From: CAIYRG01 sp963747255
GTDB lineage: Bacteria; Pseudomonadota; Alphaproteobacteria; Micropepsales; Micropepsaceae
DNA: 64,000 bases
Assembly: GCA_963747255.1 (NCBI GenBank)
Contig: CAVVEG010000015.1
Span: 1-64,000 of the forward strand
Direction: 5' to 3'
The stretch's first letter is position 1. Each line of letters begins with the position of its first letter. Below, piece by piece: positions 8,451-16,928 of this stretch. The notes beneath the pieces are model-generated. The model saw nothing but the letters and a program-made list of their open reading frames with translations, made no database searches and had not been told where the DNA came from. The position numbers were made by a program, and so were the translations under genes.

Positions 8451-9217
8451 GAATGGCTCTCCTCGAACGCGCTGAAGCGGCCATGCGCGATGCATTCGGC
8501 CAGCAGCGGCGGCAATGCTGTGGAAGGGGCGGCGGCAAAGGCCTCCGCGAAACTGCGCCCGGCAAAAAGAGCCGAAAGGAATGTCCACGCCTCCTCCCCG
8601 ATGCGGCCCACCTCAACCCCTTCGCCGGTCCGCTCAACCAGCAGGAAGAACGGCCCGCCTTTCAGCGACAGCGAAGAAAGCGCGTCGTAATCGCGCGCGA
8701 GCACCGCGCGCCAGATCGCGTCCGCCGGAAACTCCGTTTTCAGCAGCGACAGTGACGAATGCGGCCCGAGCACGAGACGCTCCGGCGCAATCGCCCCCGC
8801 AGCCGCAAAGTTTTCTGCCGTCAGGGCCGCTGCGTCCGGCGCGTGGAGCGCGATGCCCACCGCCCATTCCACCCGCGCCACTTCGGGCAGATAGGACAGA
8901 CCCGAAACCGCCGCGTGGCCAGCGAGAAAATCCGCAAAGCCCGCGCCGTAATCGTCGAGGCAGCCGCTCCCCGGCGGCGAAGCGGCGATGAAATCTGCGG
9001 CGGCCTGTTCGAAGAACTCTGCCCCGGTCAGGCGTTCGACCGCAGGATAGGAAAGTTTCAGCGCCCGCGTCGCGCCGGTTATGAAGGTGTTGCGGTAAAT
9101 CCCGATGATCTCTTCCGCGGCAGCGGCGCCGGGCACGATCAGGGGTGCGGCCTCGCGGCAATCGCCGGTGAGGATCGCCGCTGCAAATCTCCGCTGAATT
9201 TCACGCAGCGTCTGCAT
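8447..9217 (-). CDS. bufC: DUF2063 putative DNA-binding-domain protein, bufferin partner (BufC-like)
   Basis: A 256-aa protein starting MQTLREIQRRFAAAIL. It has the HvfC/BufC N-terminal DUF2063 domain (IIGIYRNTFITGATRALKLS, ERLTGAEFFEQAA) and a C-terminal helical domain. In MNIO systems this family acts as the partner or recognition subunit that presents the precursor peptide to the MNIO enzyme, despite the DNA-binding name. It overlaps bufB by 17 bases and bufD by 4, so the operon is compact and probably makes the proteins in concert. Confidence 0.88.
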   Translation of the reverse strand: MQTLREIQRRFAAAILTGDCREAAPLIVPGAAAAEEIIGIYRNTFITGATRALKLSYPAVERLTGAEFFEQAAADFIAASPPGSGCLDDYGAGFADFLAGHAAVSGLSYLPEVARVEWAVGIALHAPDAAALTAENFAAAGAIAPERLVLGPHSSLSLLKTEFPADAIWRAVLARDYDALSSLSLKGGPFFLLVERTGEGVEVGRIGEEAWTFLSALFAGRSFAEAFAAAPSTALPPLLAECIAHGRFSAFEESHS

Positions 9218-10100
9218 GAATCCCCTCCGCCTTGCGCAGCGCCCGCTCGGCACGCGCCGCTTCCTCCTGGAGCACGCCAAATTCCGGAATATCCGTGTCC
9301 CACTCGATCAGCACCGGCTTCGGGCCGAACCGCGCCAGCGCCTCGTCGAACAGATCCCACACCGCTTCGGACACCCGCGAACCGTGATCGTCGATCAGAA
9401 CCGTCGCGCCGCCAATCTCGCATGTCGCATGGCCGGCAAGATGAAATTCCCCGATCGCCTCGCCCGGGAGCGCCGCGAGATAGGCCTCCGCATTCCACCC
9501 GTGATTGCGGGCGCTGACGTAAATATTGTTGACGTCGCAGAGAATGCCGCAACCGGTGCGCGCCACGAGACTGGCGAGAAATTCCCATTCCGGAATGGGC
9601 GAATGACGGAAACGCAGATAGGTCGAGGGATTCTCGATCAGAATCCGCCGCTTCAGCGCTTCCTGCATCATCTCGACATTCCGGCACACCATCGCCAGCA
9701 ATTCTTCGGTCAGCGGCAGCGGCAGAAGATCGGCCAGATAGATGCCGTCCGACATGCTGAAGGACAGATGTTCCGAGATCAGCGCCGGCTCGAACCGTGC
9801 TGCCGTCTCCGCTACCCGCGCGAGATGGGCGCGGTCGATGCCTTCGGCCGTGCCCGGGGACAGCGCCGTGCCGTGCAGCGACAGGCTGTAATCCTGCCGG
9901 ATGCGTTCGAGAAATCGCAGTCTCGTTCCGCCGCCGAAATAATTCTCGGTGTGCACTTCAAACCACGGGACCGGTGGTCTGGCCTCGGCGACGAAGCGTT
10001 GATGGGGGAAGCGCAGCCCGATCCCTGCCTGGGAGGGAAGCGGGCTGCGCCCCGCAAAACGCGCGGCGGCGCGGGGAGGGTCGGCCTGCCGCGCGGTCAT
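9201..10100 (-). CDS. bufB: DUF692 multinuclear non-heme iron oxidase (BufB-like)
   Basis: A 299-aa MNIO/DUF692 enzyme with a TIM-barrel fold. Visible family motifs are AGIGLRFPHQ, PWFEVHTENYFGGG, SLHGTALSPG (His ligand), EHLSF, CDVNNIYVSARNHGWN, IGEFHLAGH and LIEWDTDIPEF, which supply the His/Asp/Glu iron ligands. Such enzymes convert cysteines of DUF2282 precursors into copper-chelating heterocycles. The start at ATG 10100 lies two bases after the bufA stop. Longer frames upstream run through bufA in another phase and are not real. Confidence 0.92.
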   Translation of the reverse strand: MTARQADPPRAAARFAGRSPLPSQAGIGLRFPHQRFVAEARPPVPWFEVHTENYFGGGTRLRFLERIRQDYSLSLHGTALSPGTAEGIDRAHLARVAETAARFEPALISEHLSFSMSDGIYLADLLPLPLTEELLAMVCRNVEMMQEALKRRILIENPSTYLRFRHSPIPEWEFLASLVARTGCGILCDVNNIYVSARNHGWNAEAYLAALPGEAIGEFHLAGHATCEIGGATVLIDDHGSRVSEAVWDLFDEALARFGPKPVLIEWDTDIPEFGVLQEEAARAERALRKAEGIHADAA

Positions 10101-10102
10101 GA

Positions 10103-10393
10103 TCAGCTGGCCCTTGTGTTGCCGCCCTGGATCTTTCCGCAGTCGCCGGCGGGCAGAAGGACGAACGACTTGGTGTCGCGTGCCTTGGTCGCCTGACCGG
10201 CGCAGGAATGGGCCCCTTCCGCGCAGTCGTTTTTGGCGGCCGCGTTGATCCCATAGCACTTCTCCAGATGATTGGCGGCCGCGCGCGCCATATTGTCCTT
10301 GACGATCTGCGGCATTTCGGCGGCCCCGGCCTGCAGGGCGAATGCAAGCCCGATCGCGGTGGACAGGGCGGCGGCAGCGGTAATGCGGTTCAT
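10103..10393 (-). CDS. bufA: DUF2282 bufferin precursor peptide
   Basis: A 96-aa precursor with a signal peptide (MNRITAAAALSTAIGLAFAL then QAGAAEM) and four cysteines in the mature part: EKCYGIN, NDCAEG, HSCAG and GDCGKI. This is the BufA1/DUF2282 pattern of bufferins, periplasmic RiPPs that bind copper after MNIO modification of cysteines. AGAGGAG sits just upstream of the ATG. It is the first gene of a four-gene operon and is preceded by a consensus SigF promoter. Copper specificity is taken from the family and not shown here. Confidence 0.9.
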   Translation of the reverse strand: MNRITAAAALSTAIGLAFALQAGAAEMPQIVKDNMARAAANHLEKCYGINAAAKNDCAEGAHSCAGQATKARDTKSFVLLPAGDCGKIQGGNTRAS

Positions 10394-10438
10394 TTCTACT
10401 CTCCTCTGATGTCCCGGATCGGGACGAATGCGCAAAGG

Positions 10439-10464
10439 TTCGCATCCCGACGGCAAAAGGTTAC
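10439..10464 (-). promoter_or_regulatory. SigF-type ECF promoter of the bufABCD operon
   Basis: On the minus strand GTAACC (10464-10459), a 16-base spacer, then CGAA (10442-10439), 45 bases before the bufA ATG. This matches the Caulobacter SigF consensus GTAACC-N16-CGAA exactly. Since sigF-nrsF is the divergent neighbour, this is most likely its main target. No copy is seen in front of sigF itself. Confidence 0.85.
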
Positions 10465-10520
10465 GTGAACCCGGGCGAAAAACATCGCGGCCCCTGCCCC
10501 GCCCGGGGTAAACTGGGGCT

Positions 10521-11084
10521 ATGAACCTGGCGGTTTCAGTGAGCGGACCGGACGATTGGGGTGCGCTGATGGCGCGTGCGCAAGATGGCGACCGCGCCGC
10601 CTATCGTCAGCTGCTGGAGGCGGTTCTGCCCTGGTTGCGCCGGATCGCCGCGGCCCGCTTCCGCGCCCCCCATGACGTGGAAGACACGGTGCAGGACATT
10701 CTGCTGACGCTGCATGCCATCCGCCATACCTATGATCCGTCACGCCCTTTCAAGCCCTGGCTGATCGCGGTGGCGCGGCGCCGCGTTGCCGACCGGCTCC
10801 GCAGTAAAATGCGGCACGGCGCCCGCGAGACTTATTTGAATACCGAACATGAAACCTTTGCGGCGCCCGAAACGAACCTGTTGGAGCAGGAATCCGAGGC
10901 AAAGCGCTTGCGCGAAGCCATCGCGCAATTGCCGGAGGGCCAGCGTCAGGCGGTTACCATGTTGAAACTCGAAGAAAAATCGCTCGCAGAGACCGCCGCC
11001 GCCACCGGATTATCGGTCGCGGCGCTGAAGGTCTCCTCACATCGCGCGCTGAGGAATCTGCGCAGGTTGCTGGAGAAGACGTGA
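10521..11084 (+). CDS. sigF: ECF sigma factor, SigF type
   Basis: A 187-aa ECF sigma factor. Region 2 reads DVEDTVQDILLTLHAIRHTY and PWLIAVARRRVADRLRSK; region 4 reads LPEGQRQAVTMLKLEEKSLA and SVAALKVSSHRALRNLRRLL. It directs RNA polymerase to GTAACC/CGAA promoters such as the one in front of bufA, 57 bases away on the other strand. Its stop overlaps the GTG of the downstream anti-sigma gene, so sigma and anti-sigma are made together. Confidence 0.9.
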   Translation: MNLAVSVSGPDDWGALMARAQDGDRAAYRQLLEAVLPWLRRIAAARFRAPHDVEDTVQDILLTLHAIRHTYDPSRPFKPWLIAVARRRVADRLRSKMRHGARETYLNTEHETFAAPETNLLEQESEAKRLREAIAQLPEGQRQAVTMLKLEEKSLAETAAATGLSVAALKVSSHRALRNLRRLLEKT

Positions 11085-11752
11085 CCACAACGCCCGAACT
11101 GATCGAATCCCTGTCGCAAAATCTCCAGCCGGTCGCGCCCGCGCGTCCGCCGCTGACGCGCGCATGCGCCTGGCTGCTCGCCTGCATCGCGCTCGTCGCG
11201 CTGACGGCATGGATGACCGGCGCCTGGCCCCTGATGCTTTCGCGCCTCGCGCTGCCGCGCTTTGCCGTCGAGATGGCGGCAACTCTGGCAACCGGAATCG
11301 CAGGCATCGCGGCCGCTTTCATGCTCAGCATCCCCGACCGCAGCCGCAACTGGGTCGTTCTGCCCCTGCCGTTTCTCGCACTGTGGTTGTTCAGCAGCGG
11401 CTATGGCTGTTACCAGAACTGGCTCGTCACCGGGGCAGACGGTCTGAAGCTCGGGCGCTCGGCCGACTGCTTCACCTTCATCATCGGGTGCAGCATCCCG
11501 CTCGCCGCTGCATTGTGGCTGGCCCTGCGGCGCATGGCGGCGGGCCTCGATCCGCTGAAAGTCACCGCAACCGGTGGTCTCGGCGTTGCGGCGCTCTCCG
11601 CCGCAGCGCTGCAACTCTGGCATCCCTTCGATGTGACCGTCATGGATCTCGCCGCTCATGTCGCGGCGGTGGGGATCGTCTGCCTTGCCGTTATCGCCGC
11701 CGGCCGGCGCCAACTCGCAATCACTCTCGCCGGTGCAAACGCACACCAGTAG
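11081..11752 (+). CDS. nrsF: NrsF-like anti-sigma factor (DUF1109), six-helix membrane protein
   Basis: A 223-aa protein with six predicted membrane helices and little else, matching DUF1109/NrsF, which sequesters SigF at the membrane. Cysteines in GYGCYQNW and SADCFTFIIGC flank a putative periplasmic loop. In Caulobacter NrsF conserved cysteines sense metal or oxidative stress and release SigF, so the same mechanism is likely. It starts at GTG 11081, overlapping the sigF stop (GTGA). A 9-bp-arm hairpin follows the stop. Confidence 0.88.
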   Translation: MTTTPELIESLSQNLQPVAPARPPLTRACAWLLACIALVALTAWMTGAWPLMLSRLALPRFAVEMAATLATGIAGIAAAFMLSIPDRSRNWVVLPLPFLALWLFSSGYGCYQNWLVTGADGLKLGRSADCFTFIIGCSIPLAAALWLALRRMAAGLDPLKVTATGGLGVAALSAAALQLWHPFDVTVMDLAAHVAAVGIVCLAVIAAGRRQLAITLAGANAHQ

Positions 11753-11762
11753 AGCATTTTCC

Positions 11763-11785
11763 GCCGAAGTGACTGCCACTTCGGC
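11763..11785 (+). terminator. Hairpin downstream of sigF-nrsF
   Basis: GCCGAAGTG pairs perfectly with CACTTCGGC around a five-base loop, 11 bases after the nrsF stop. No T-run follows, so it may act as a weak terminator or mRNA-end hairpin. The IS630 insertion begins 16 bases further on. Confidence 0.5.
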
Positions 11786-11800
11786 GAAGCCAATGAGTTA

Positions 11801-12857
11801 GAGCGGGATGAGTTTAAGTCGGATCAGCAATAGCCGGCATTCCTAAAATAGTTTGCACACTCCTCGGCGGTGAAGTCGCCGAGCAGGTGTCCGATTGCGG
11901 CGCAGACGGTTTCTATGGTCCTCGCCGCGGCCTTACGCAGAAAGTGCTTCAGTTTCGCGAACAGTTGCTCGATCGGATTCAGATCGGGCGAGTATTTCGG
12001 CAGAAAGATTAAATGCGCGCCGACCTCGCGGATTGCCCTGCGCACGGCCCTGCTTTTGTGACTGCCCAGGTTGTCGATGATCACGATATCGCCCGGTTTC
12101 AGTGTCGGAACGAGCACTTTTTCCACATACAGCAGGAACCACTCGCCGTTGATTGGACCGTCAATGACCCATGGAGCATCAATCCGGTCGTATCGCAGCG
12201 CGGCGAGGAAGGTCATTGTATTCCAATGACCATAGGGAGCCTTGGCCGGCAGGCGCTCGCCTTTCGGACCCCACCCGCGCAAAGCCGCCATATTGGTTTT
12301 CGTCCAGGTCTCGTCGATGAAGACCAGCCGTGAGGGATCAATCCGTTTCTGATATCGCGCCCATTGCGCGCGCCTTCTCGCGACGTCGGGGCGATCCTGT
12401 TCGCTGGGCAGAACGGTTTTTTTTATAGCTCAGGCATTCGTCGTGAACGAACTGCCAGACGGAACGGTAATCCACCTTCAGATCACGTTGGGCCAGCAGC
12501 TCCGCCACAAGTCCGCGCAGCGTGAAATCGCTGGCATTGCACCGCCCGATCAGCCACATGCGATGCTCTCCGGAAATCGCTTTGGGCTTGTGGCCGCCCA
12601 TCTGTCCGGGCCTGACGTGACCTTTTTCCCGAAACTGTTTAACCCACTCGATCACCCGGCTGGGAGCAACGCCAAAACGATGCGCCGCTCCCCGGCGGCT
12701 CATTCCTTCCTGCTCAACCGCTGCAACAACTCGTTCCCGCAGATCCATCGAGTATGGCTTTGCCATGACATGCTGGCCTCCGTCTCCAGCCAGCATGTTG
12801 AATCTAACTCGCGACCTTTTGGGAATCCCTACAATTCAGCCTAAAGTCATCCCGCTC
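11801..12857 (-). mobile_element. IS630-family insertion sequence, complete
   Basis: A 1057-bp element with inverted ends starting GAGCGGGATGA on both sides (19 of the first 24 positions match), flanked by the TA dinucleotide (11799-11800 and 12858-12859) that IS630/mariner elements duplicate. It holds one transposase in two overlapping frames. The right flank is itself part of a palindromic intergenic sequence (AGAGCG ... CGCTCT), so the target may have been a dispersed repeat. Confidence 0.9.
11824..12766 (-). CDS. IS630 transposase (OrfA + OrfB, programmed frameshift likely)
   Basis: OrfA (12766-12338) has paired helix-turn-helix motifs (MDLRERVVAAVEQEGMSRRG, FTLRGLVAELLAQRDLKVDY). OrfB carries the DDE domain: FIDETW in the joined frame, IVIIDNLGSHKS, and LPKYSPDLNPIEQLFAKLKH. 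The frames meet at a run of eight A on the minus strand (12424-12417), right after SYKK. One-base slippage there gives SYKKTVLPSEQDRPDV, the usual IS630 linker. The element therefore looks functional, with transposase produced by slippage. Confidence 0.88.
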
Positions 12858-12973
12858 TAGAGCGCCTTTCCGATTCCTTCCAATGGGAAAACGCTCTAAT
12901 ATTTTGGCCGCGCGAGAAACCGTCCCAACGGTCGAACGTTTATGGCCGAGCTTGGCTCGGTAAAAACGTGCAT

Positions 12974-13231
12974 ATGCAGCGCCCGAAGAAGATTCCCTGG
13001 ACCAATGGACTGGCCAAATACCTGTCGTCGGATGATTTACCGCCTTCAGACATAAAACGTTGGAGCCCCCGGCGCAAAGCCGAAGTGGCGGCGGCTGTAA
13101 CGGGTGGCCTGCTGACGCCGGAAGAAGCCTGCGGCAGGTACGGCCTGAGCGCGGAAGAACTTTCCAGCTGGCAATCCGCGTACCAGCGCCACGGTGTCGG
13201 AGGACTGCGCGTAACGCGCATTCCCGACTAA
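12974..13231 (+). CDS. sciP: SciP-like CtrA inhibitor (DUF1153)
   Basis: An 85-aa protein with the DUF1153/SciP signature: DLPPSDIKRWSPRRKAEVAA, GGLLTPEEACGRYGLSAEEL, WQSAYQRHGVGGLRVTRI. In Caulobacter SciP binds CtrA and DNA to repress CtrA-activated genes late in the cell cycle. The N-terminus is shorter and less conserved than in Caulobacter SciP. It is monocistronic here, between IS630 and small ORFs, not near flagellar genes. A GTG six bases upstream is an alternative start. Confidence 0.88.
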   Translation: MQRPKKIPWTNGLAKYLSSDDLPPSDIKRWSPRRKAEVAAAVTGGLLTPEEACGRYGLSAEELSSWQSAYQRHGVGGLRVTRIPD

Positions 13232-13440
13232 CCCCCTCCCCTCGATAATCGGCCGTCTCGTCCACGCACGCAGCCAATGGCCGCGCGCGCCGGTATTTTG
13301 ATCAGACCACGGAGCATCCATCATGATATTCCCGGGCCGGTGACTTTGATTCACTTCGCCCTGGAACGATCGCCGCGTTTACCGGATGTCGCCGGCGCCC
13401 CCTGAGCGAGGCCAATGCGAGAACGGGTTGCAGGACAGGA

Positions 13441-13605
13441 CTAATTGTCATCCCGCTCTTGCAGCAGCTTTGCCATGCGCTCGTAATCCACCGCGACGCT
13501 GAGCACCATCGCCTTGGCGCTCGCATTGGTCATGCATTCGGCGAATACGCGGAGCTCATCCGCGTAGCTCAGATATCTCCAAATCCTGCTTTTGTCGCCG
13601 GGCAA
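13441..13605 (-). CDS. Small helical protein, paralogue family
   Basis: A 54-aa ORF reading IWRYLSYADELRVFAECMTN, ASAKAMVLSVAVDYERMAKL, LQERDDN. It resembles the other small proteins in this window with a Y-x3-A-E-x(2,3)-C/A helix, a short turn and a second helix ending in a W/Y-E-x-M/L-A motif. No ATG is available; TTG 13605 behind GGTGAGGG is the best start. Its function is unknown. It is too short for routine gene calling. Confidence 0.45.
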   Translation of the reverse strand: MPGDKSRIWRYLSYADELRVFAECMTNASAKAMVLSVAVDYERMAKLLQERDDN

Positions 13606-13721
13606 CCCTCACCGTCCCAGCCCCCGCGATTCTTTAGACCCTGCGCTTTGGGCAAAGCAAGCAGCCGCAGGTCGCCACTGCTGATATTTCGGGAACTTTT
13701 TATTGCGCGCTCAGCGTAACC

Positions 13722-13937
13722 ATGGGTGTAATGACGAAACTGGGGGCTGCCTCCATGGAGCTGGTCGCCGAATTTCGCAAGAACACGCAGGCCTGCCGCG
13801 CGATGGCCGAAAAGGCGAAGACACAGGAACTGCGTTCGCATTTCATGGAGCTGGCAAAGCAGTGGACCAGCCTTGCGGCCGAACGCGAGAAATTCATCCA
13901 GAAGTCCAGGAGCGCCGAAAAACGCCGGACCAATTAG
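13722..13937 (+). CDS. Small helical protein, paralogue family
   Basis: A 71-aa protein: two helices, LVAEFRKNTQACRAMAEKAK and LRSHFMELAKQWTSLAAERE, with a basic tail. The pattern (aromatic-x-x-x-A/Q-x-C ... F-x-x-L-A-x-x-W-x-x-L-A-x-E) recurs in at least five other small genes of this window. Many rhizobial and related genomes carry large numbers of such proteins of unknown function. The IS701 element is inserted immediately after its stop codon; the TAG is part of the duplicated target TTAG. Confidence 0.65.
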   Translation: MGVMTKLGAASMELVAEFRKNTQACRAMAEKAKTQELRSHFMELAKQWTSLAAEREKFIQKSRSAEKRRTN

Positions 13938-15361
13938 CATTACAGTTGCTTGTTTTGTTGATCTCTAAATCCATGGGCAACCATGATTCGGGAGGTCATG
14001 GATGTCCGGTGCATCGATTGAGACGACGTTAGAGGCTTGGGCGTCGTCATTGCGCGATGTGAAAGCGCGTATTCGATTGTTGTTTACGCAGGAGCGGGTA
14101 GCGGCGTCGGCAGGCTTGTTCCTGGACGGTTTGCTTGGGGATGAGCGGCGCAAGACGGGCTGGATGCGCGCGGAAGCGGCGGGCGATCCCGGTCCGTGGC
14201 GCCAGCAGGCGATCCTGGGCCGCGGGCGGTGGGACGCGGATGCGTTGCGCGACATCGTGCGCGATTACGCGCTGGAAACGCTTGCTGATGAGGATGCGGT
14301 TCTCGTCATTGACGAGACCGGTTTTTTGAAGCAGGGCAAGGTTTCGTGCGGGGTTGCACGCCAGTACACGGGCTCGGCGGGTAAGATCACCAACTGCCAG
14401 ATCGGCGTCTTCGCCTCCTATGTGTCGCGTCACGGCCACGCCTTCATCGACCGGGCGCTTTATCTGCCGAAAGATTGGACGGACGATCCCGAGCGCCTGA
14501 AGACGGCGCATGTGCCGGACGATGTGGGCTTTGCGACGAAACCCCAGATCGCACGCCGGATGATCGCGCGTGCGATCGCCGCAAAGGTCCCGTTCTCTTT
14601 TGTCGCGGCGGACAGCGTGTATGGCACCGGGGACATCGAGAGCGCCCTGCGCAAGGCAGGCAAGGGCTATGTCCTGGGCGTCGCCTCCAACCACGTGTTC
14701 CGTTCTTGGGGCAAGAAGCAGCGGGTTGGCGGGACGGCCGGAAAGATCGCGCAAAATCTTCCACAAAACACCTGGCGGCGCCTGTCGGCGGGCGAAGGAA
14801 CCAAGGGGCCGCGCCTGCATGACTGGGCCTATCTCGAACTGGCCGATCTCGATGCCGGCCAATACAACAGCGTTCTCGCCGGGGCGTGGACGCGAGGCCT
14901 TCTGATCCGCCGCAACATTGCCGACGGCGACCTTGCGTTCTTCTCTACGTGGTGCCCCAAGGGCATGCCCATGGAAAAGCTGGTATCGGTCGAAGGCCAT
15001 CGCTGGGCCATCGAAGAAAGCTTTGAAGCCGCCAAGAACGAACTCGGCCTCGATCACAATGAAAGCCGCTCCTGGCATGGTTGGCACCGGCATGTGTCGC
15101 TGGTCATGCTCGCCTTCGCCATGATGGCCGCCATCCGGCATCGCGCCAATGTTCCGCCGCTGCCCAAAAAAACGATGCTCCGTCTTCGGACCAAACAGCG
15201 CTCCTGATCCGATGGTCGGTCCAGGAAATCCGCCGCATCGCCATGAAACTCGCGCAACGGCGCATCCAGCCCGCCCACGTCATCGCATGGTCTTTATGGC
15301 GCCGCGCCCATCAAGCCGAAGCGCGCCGCGCGCACCTCAAAAGGAAAAGGCAACTGTAATG
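13938..15361 (+). mobile_element. IS701-family insertion sequence with TTAG target duplication
   Basis: A 1424-bp element whose ends are inverted (CATTACAGTTGC on the left; the complement of GCAACTGTAATG on the right). It is flanked by TTAG at 13934-13937 and 15362-15365, the 4-bp YTAR-type duplication of IS701. The perfect duplication indicates recent insertion. It contains one transposase gene with a late frameshift. Confidence 0.9.
14002..15359 (+). CDS. IS701 transposase, C-terminus in a second frame
   Basis: A DDE transposase starting MSGASIETTLEAWASSLRDV. Catalytic regions are LVIDETGFLKQGK, FVAADSVYGTG and WAIEESFEAAKNELGLDHNE. The main frame ends at 15207, just after LPKKT. The expected tail (DQTALLIRWSVQEIRRIAMK ... 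AHLKRKRQL) continues in the -1 frame to 15359. The switch point is CCCAAAAAAACG at 15163-15174: a one-base backward slip on the A run gives the full protein. This is either a programmed -1 frameshift or a one-base deletion. Confidence 0.85.
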
Positions 15362-15423
15362 TTAGGGCACGTCCGGGCACCAATGCGACCGGGGCCGGCA
15401 ACGGCGGTCAAGCGTCGAACAAT

Positions 15424-15642
15424 CTAATGGGCTGACTTCGAGCCCTCCTGGCCCGTCCCCCTGCGCTCAACCATCGAGTCGAAATTTTCCGCCTCACCCT
15501 CATTGCGCGCTGGAAGCGCCAGAGCCAGCCATTTGCTCGCAAGCCGCAACCAGGAGACCCGCAATTCCCTCGAATTGGATCGTCGCGACATGCGTTCGCA
15601 ATATTCCGCCTGCCTTCTGTACTCGTCCGATTTGTCACTCAT
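15424..15642 (-). CDS. Small helical protein, paralogue family
   Basis: A 72-aa protein MSDKSDEYRRQAEYCERMSR, LRVSWLRLASKWLALALPAR, with a charged tail. It belongs to the same family as 13722, 19440, 19790 and 31024: YRRQAEYC matches the YRRHAEQC of the 31024 gene, and the second helix has the L-A-x-x-W core. It sits 98 bases downstream of the histidine kinase on the same strand. Function unknown. Confidence 0.6.
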   Translation of the reverse strand: MSDKSDEYRRQAEYCERMSRRSNSRELRVSWLRLASKWLALALPARNEGEAENFDSMVERRGTGQEGSKSAH

Positions 15643-15740
15643 GCGCTCATACTCGTGACTTAGCCCAAGTCACTTGCACAACGCCGCCGTTTCCGCCCCG
15701 GTTCCGCGCAATTTGATGTTTGAATTGTCGGCTTTCCGAC

Positions 15741-16751
15741 CTATCGGGCGGGAAAGCGGACCGAGGCGATGGTGCCGCTGCCGTCCCGCCGGCGGCAAAT
15801 CTCGTAGCTGCCTTGAAGCTGATTGGCAAGCGAGCGGATCAGTTTCTGCCCGAGGCCATGCCCGTCCTGCGCCTGTTGCTCCTCCACCGGCATTCCCACC
15901 CCGTCATCCTCGACACACAAAATGCATTCGCCCTCACGCGAACGGAAGGTCACCTGCACTTTGCCGGCCCGACTGCCGGGGAACGCGTGCTTCATGGCGT
16001 TGGTCAGGAGTTCGTTCGCGATCAGGCCGAGCACCACCGCAGTCGGCTCCGCAACCGGGCGCGCATCGGCCTGCGCCTCGACCGCTATGGGCCTGACGCT
16101 AACCAGCGAGGATTGCACATCACGGCACAGATCGTCGATGAATTCCCGCATCTGCACGACCGCCAATTCATTCGAGCGCGACAAACGATTTTGCAACCGG
16201 GCAAAAACATGGATGCGGTCGGCGATCCTGCGCAGATGATCCCGCAATTTGGGGTCATCCTTGGCCGATTGCTCTTCCATTTTGATCAGTCCGATCAGCC
16301 GCGCCAGTTCGTTGCGCGTGCGATGCGCCAATTCCTGCAGCAGCAGGTCCTTCTCCCGTTCCGACGCCGCAAGCGCATCGACCGAGCGATGCAGATCGTC
16401 GAGTGCCTTGTGCAGCATCTCGACCATTCCGCCCGACACCAGCCCCACCACCATGAAAATGCCCCACGCAACCAGATCGGGTGCGGCCGCCGGCGAAAAC
16501 GCCCTGTCCGGATGCAGCGCAAAGAACCCCATGATCCCGCCCGCAAGTCCGGTCGCCAGCAGCGAGGAAAAGTGGTCGAACAGCGCGGCGCAAATGATGA
16601 TGATGCAGAGAAAAAACAGGAACGGATATTGCGCGGCCTCGTACCAGAACGCCTGCAGCACCACGACGATTCCCGTTAGAATGATGGTCAGCAGATAACG
16701 GAGCCATATGGGCCAACGTCTGGTGGGTAGCAAAGGGCCATAGGGCTGCAC
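15741..16751 (-). CDS. Membrane histidine kinase, HisKA_2 type
   Basis: A 336-aa kinase starting at GTG 16751. Residues 18-125 hold about four membrane helices resembling the DUF4118/KdpD-type sensor. Then comes a coiled linker and a HisKA_2 dimerisation domain with the phosphorylated histidine in LLLQELAHRTRNELARLIGL. The ATPase domain shows GLIANELLTNAMKHAFPGS (N box) and CVEDDGVGMP (G1). This class typically acts in light or general stress signalling. No response regulator is adjacent, so the partner is unknown. Confidence 0.88.
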   Translation of the reverse strand: MQPYGPLLPTRRWPIWLRYLLTIILTGIVVVLQAFWYEAAQYPFLFFLCIIIICAALFDHFSSLLATGLAGGIMGFFALHPDRAFSPAAAPDLVAWGIFMVVGLVSGGMVEMLHKALDDLHRSVDALAASEREKDLLLQELAHRTRNELARLIGLIKMEEQSAKDDPKLRDHLRRIADRIHVFARLQNRLSRSNELAVVQMREFIDDLCRDVQSSLVSVRPIAVEAQADARPVAEPTAVVLGLIANELLTNAMKHAFPGSRAGKVQVTFRSREGECILCVEDDGVGMPVEEQQAQDGHGLGQKLIRSLANQLQGSYEICRRRDGSGTIASVRFPAR

Positions 16752-16928
16752 GATTAGACCTCCCGCTGCGCGCGCGAAACGAACGACGATGCGCGGTCTG
16801 AGGTTCCGGGAACGGCCAGGCTGTCGCCGGTTTATTTCAGCGGTTCCGCGCGGAACAATATCCTCGGCCCCGCAGGTCTGCGGCGCGTGAAACCATGCCG
16901 CGCAAACGCGCGCCGCCGGATCGCCCGC

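Noticed and set aside
10030..10085. GGGAGGG-containing GC-rich stretch inside bufB
   Set aside because: Lies within conserved coding sequence and lacks the two-stem layout of the repeat family.
9201..10445. Extended version of the BufB frame starting upstream of bufA
   Set aside because: The extra 115 residues are bufA read out of phase; ATG 10100 gives the normal MNIO start.
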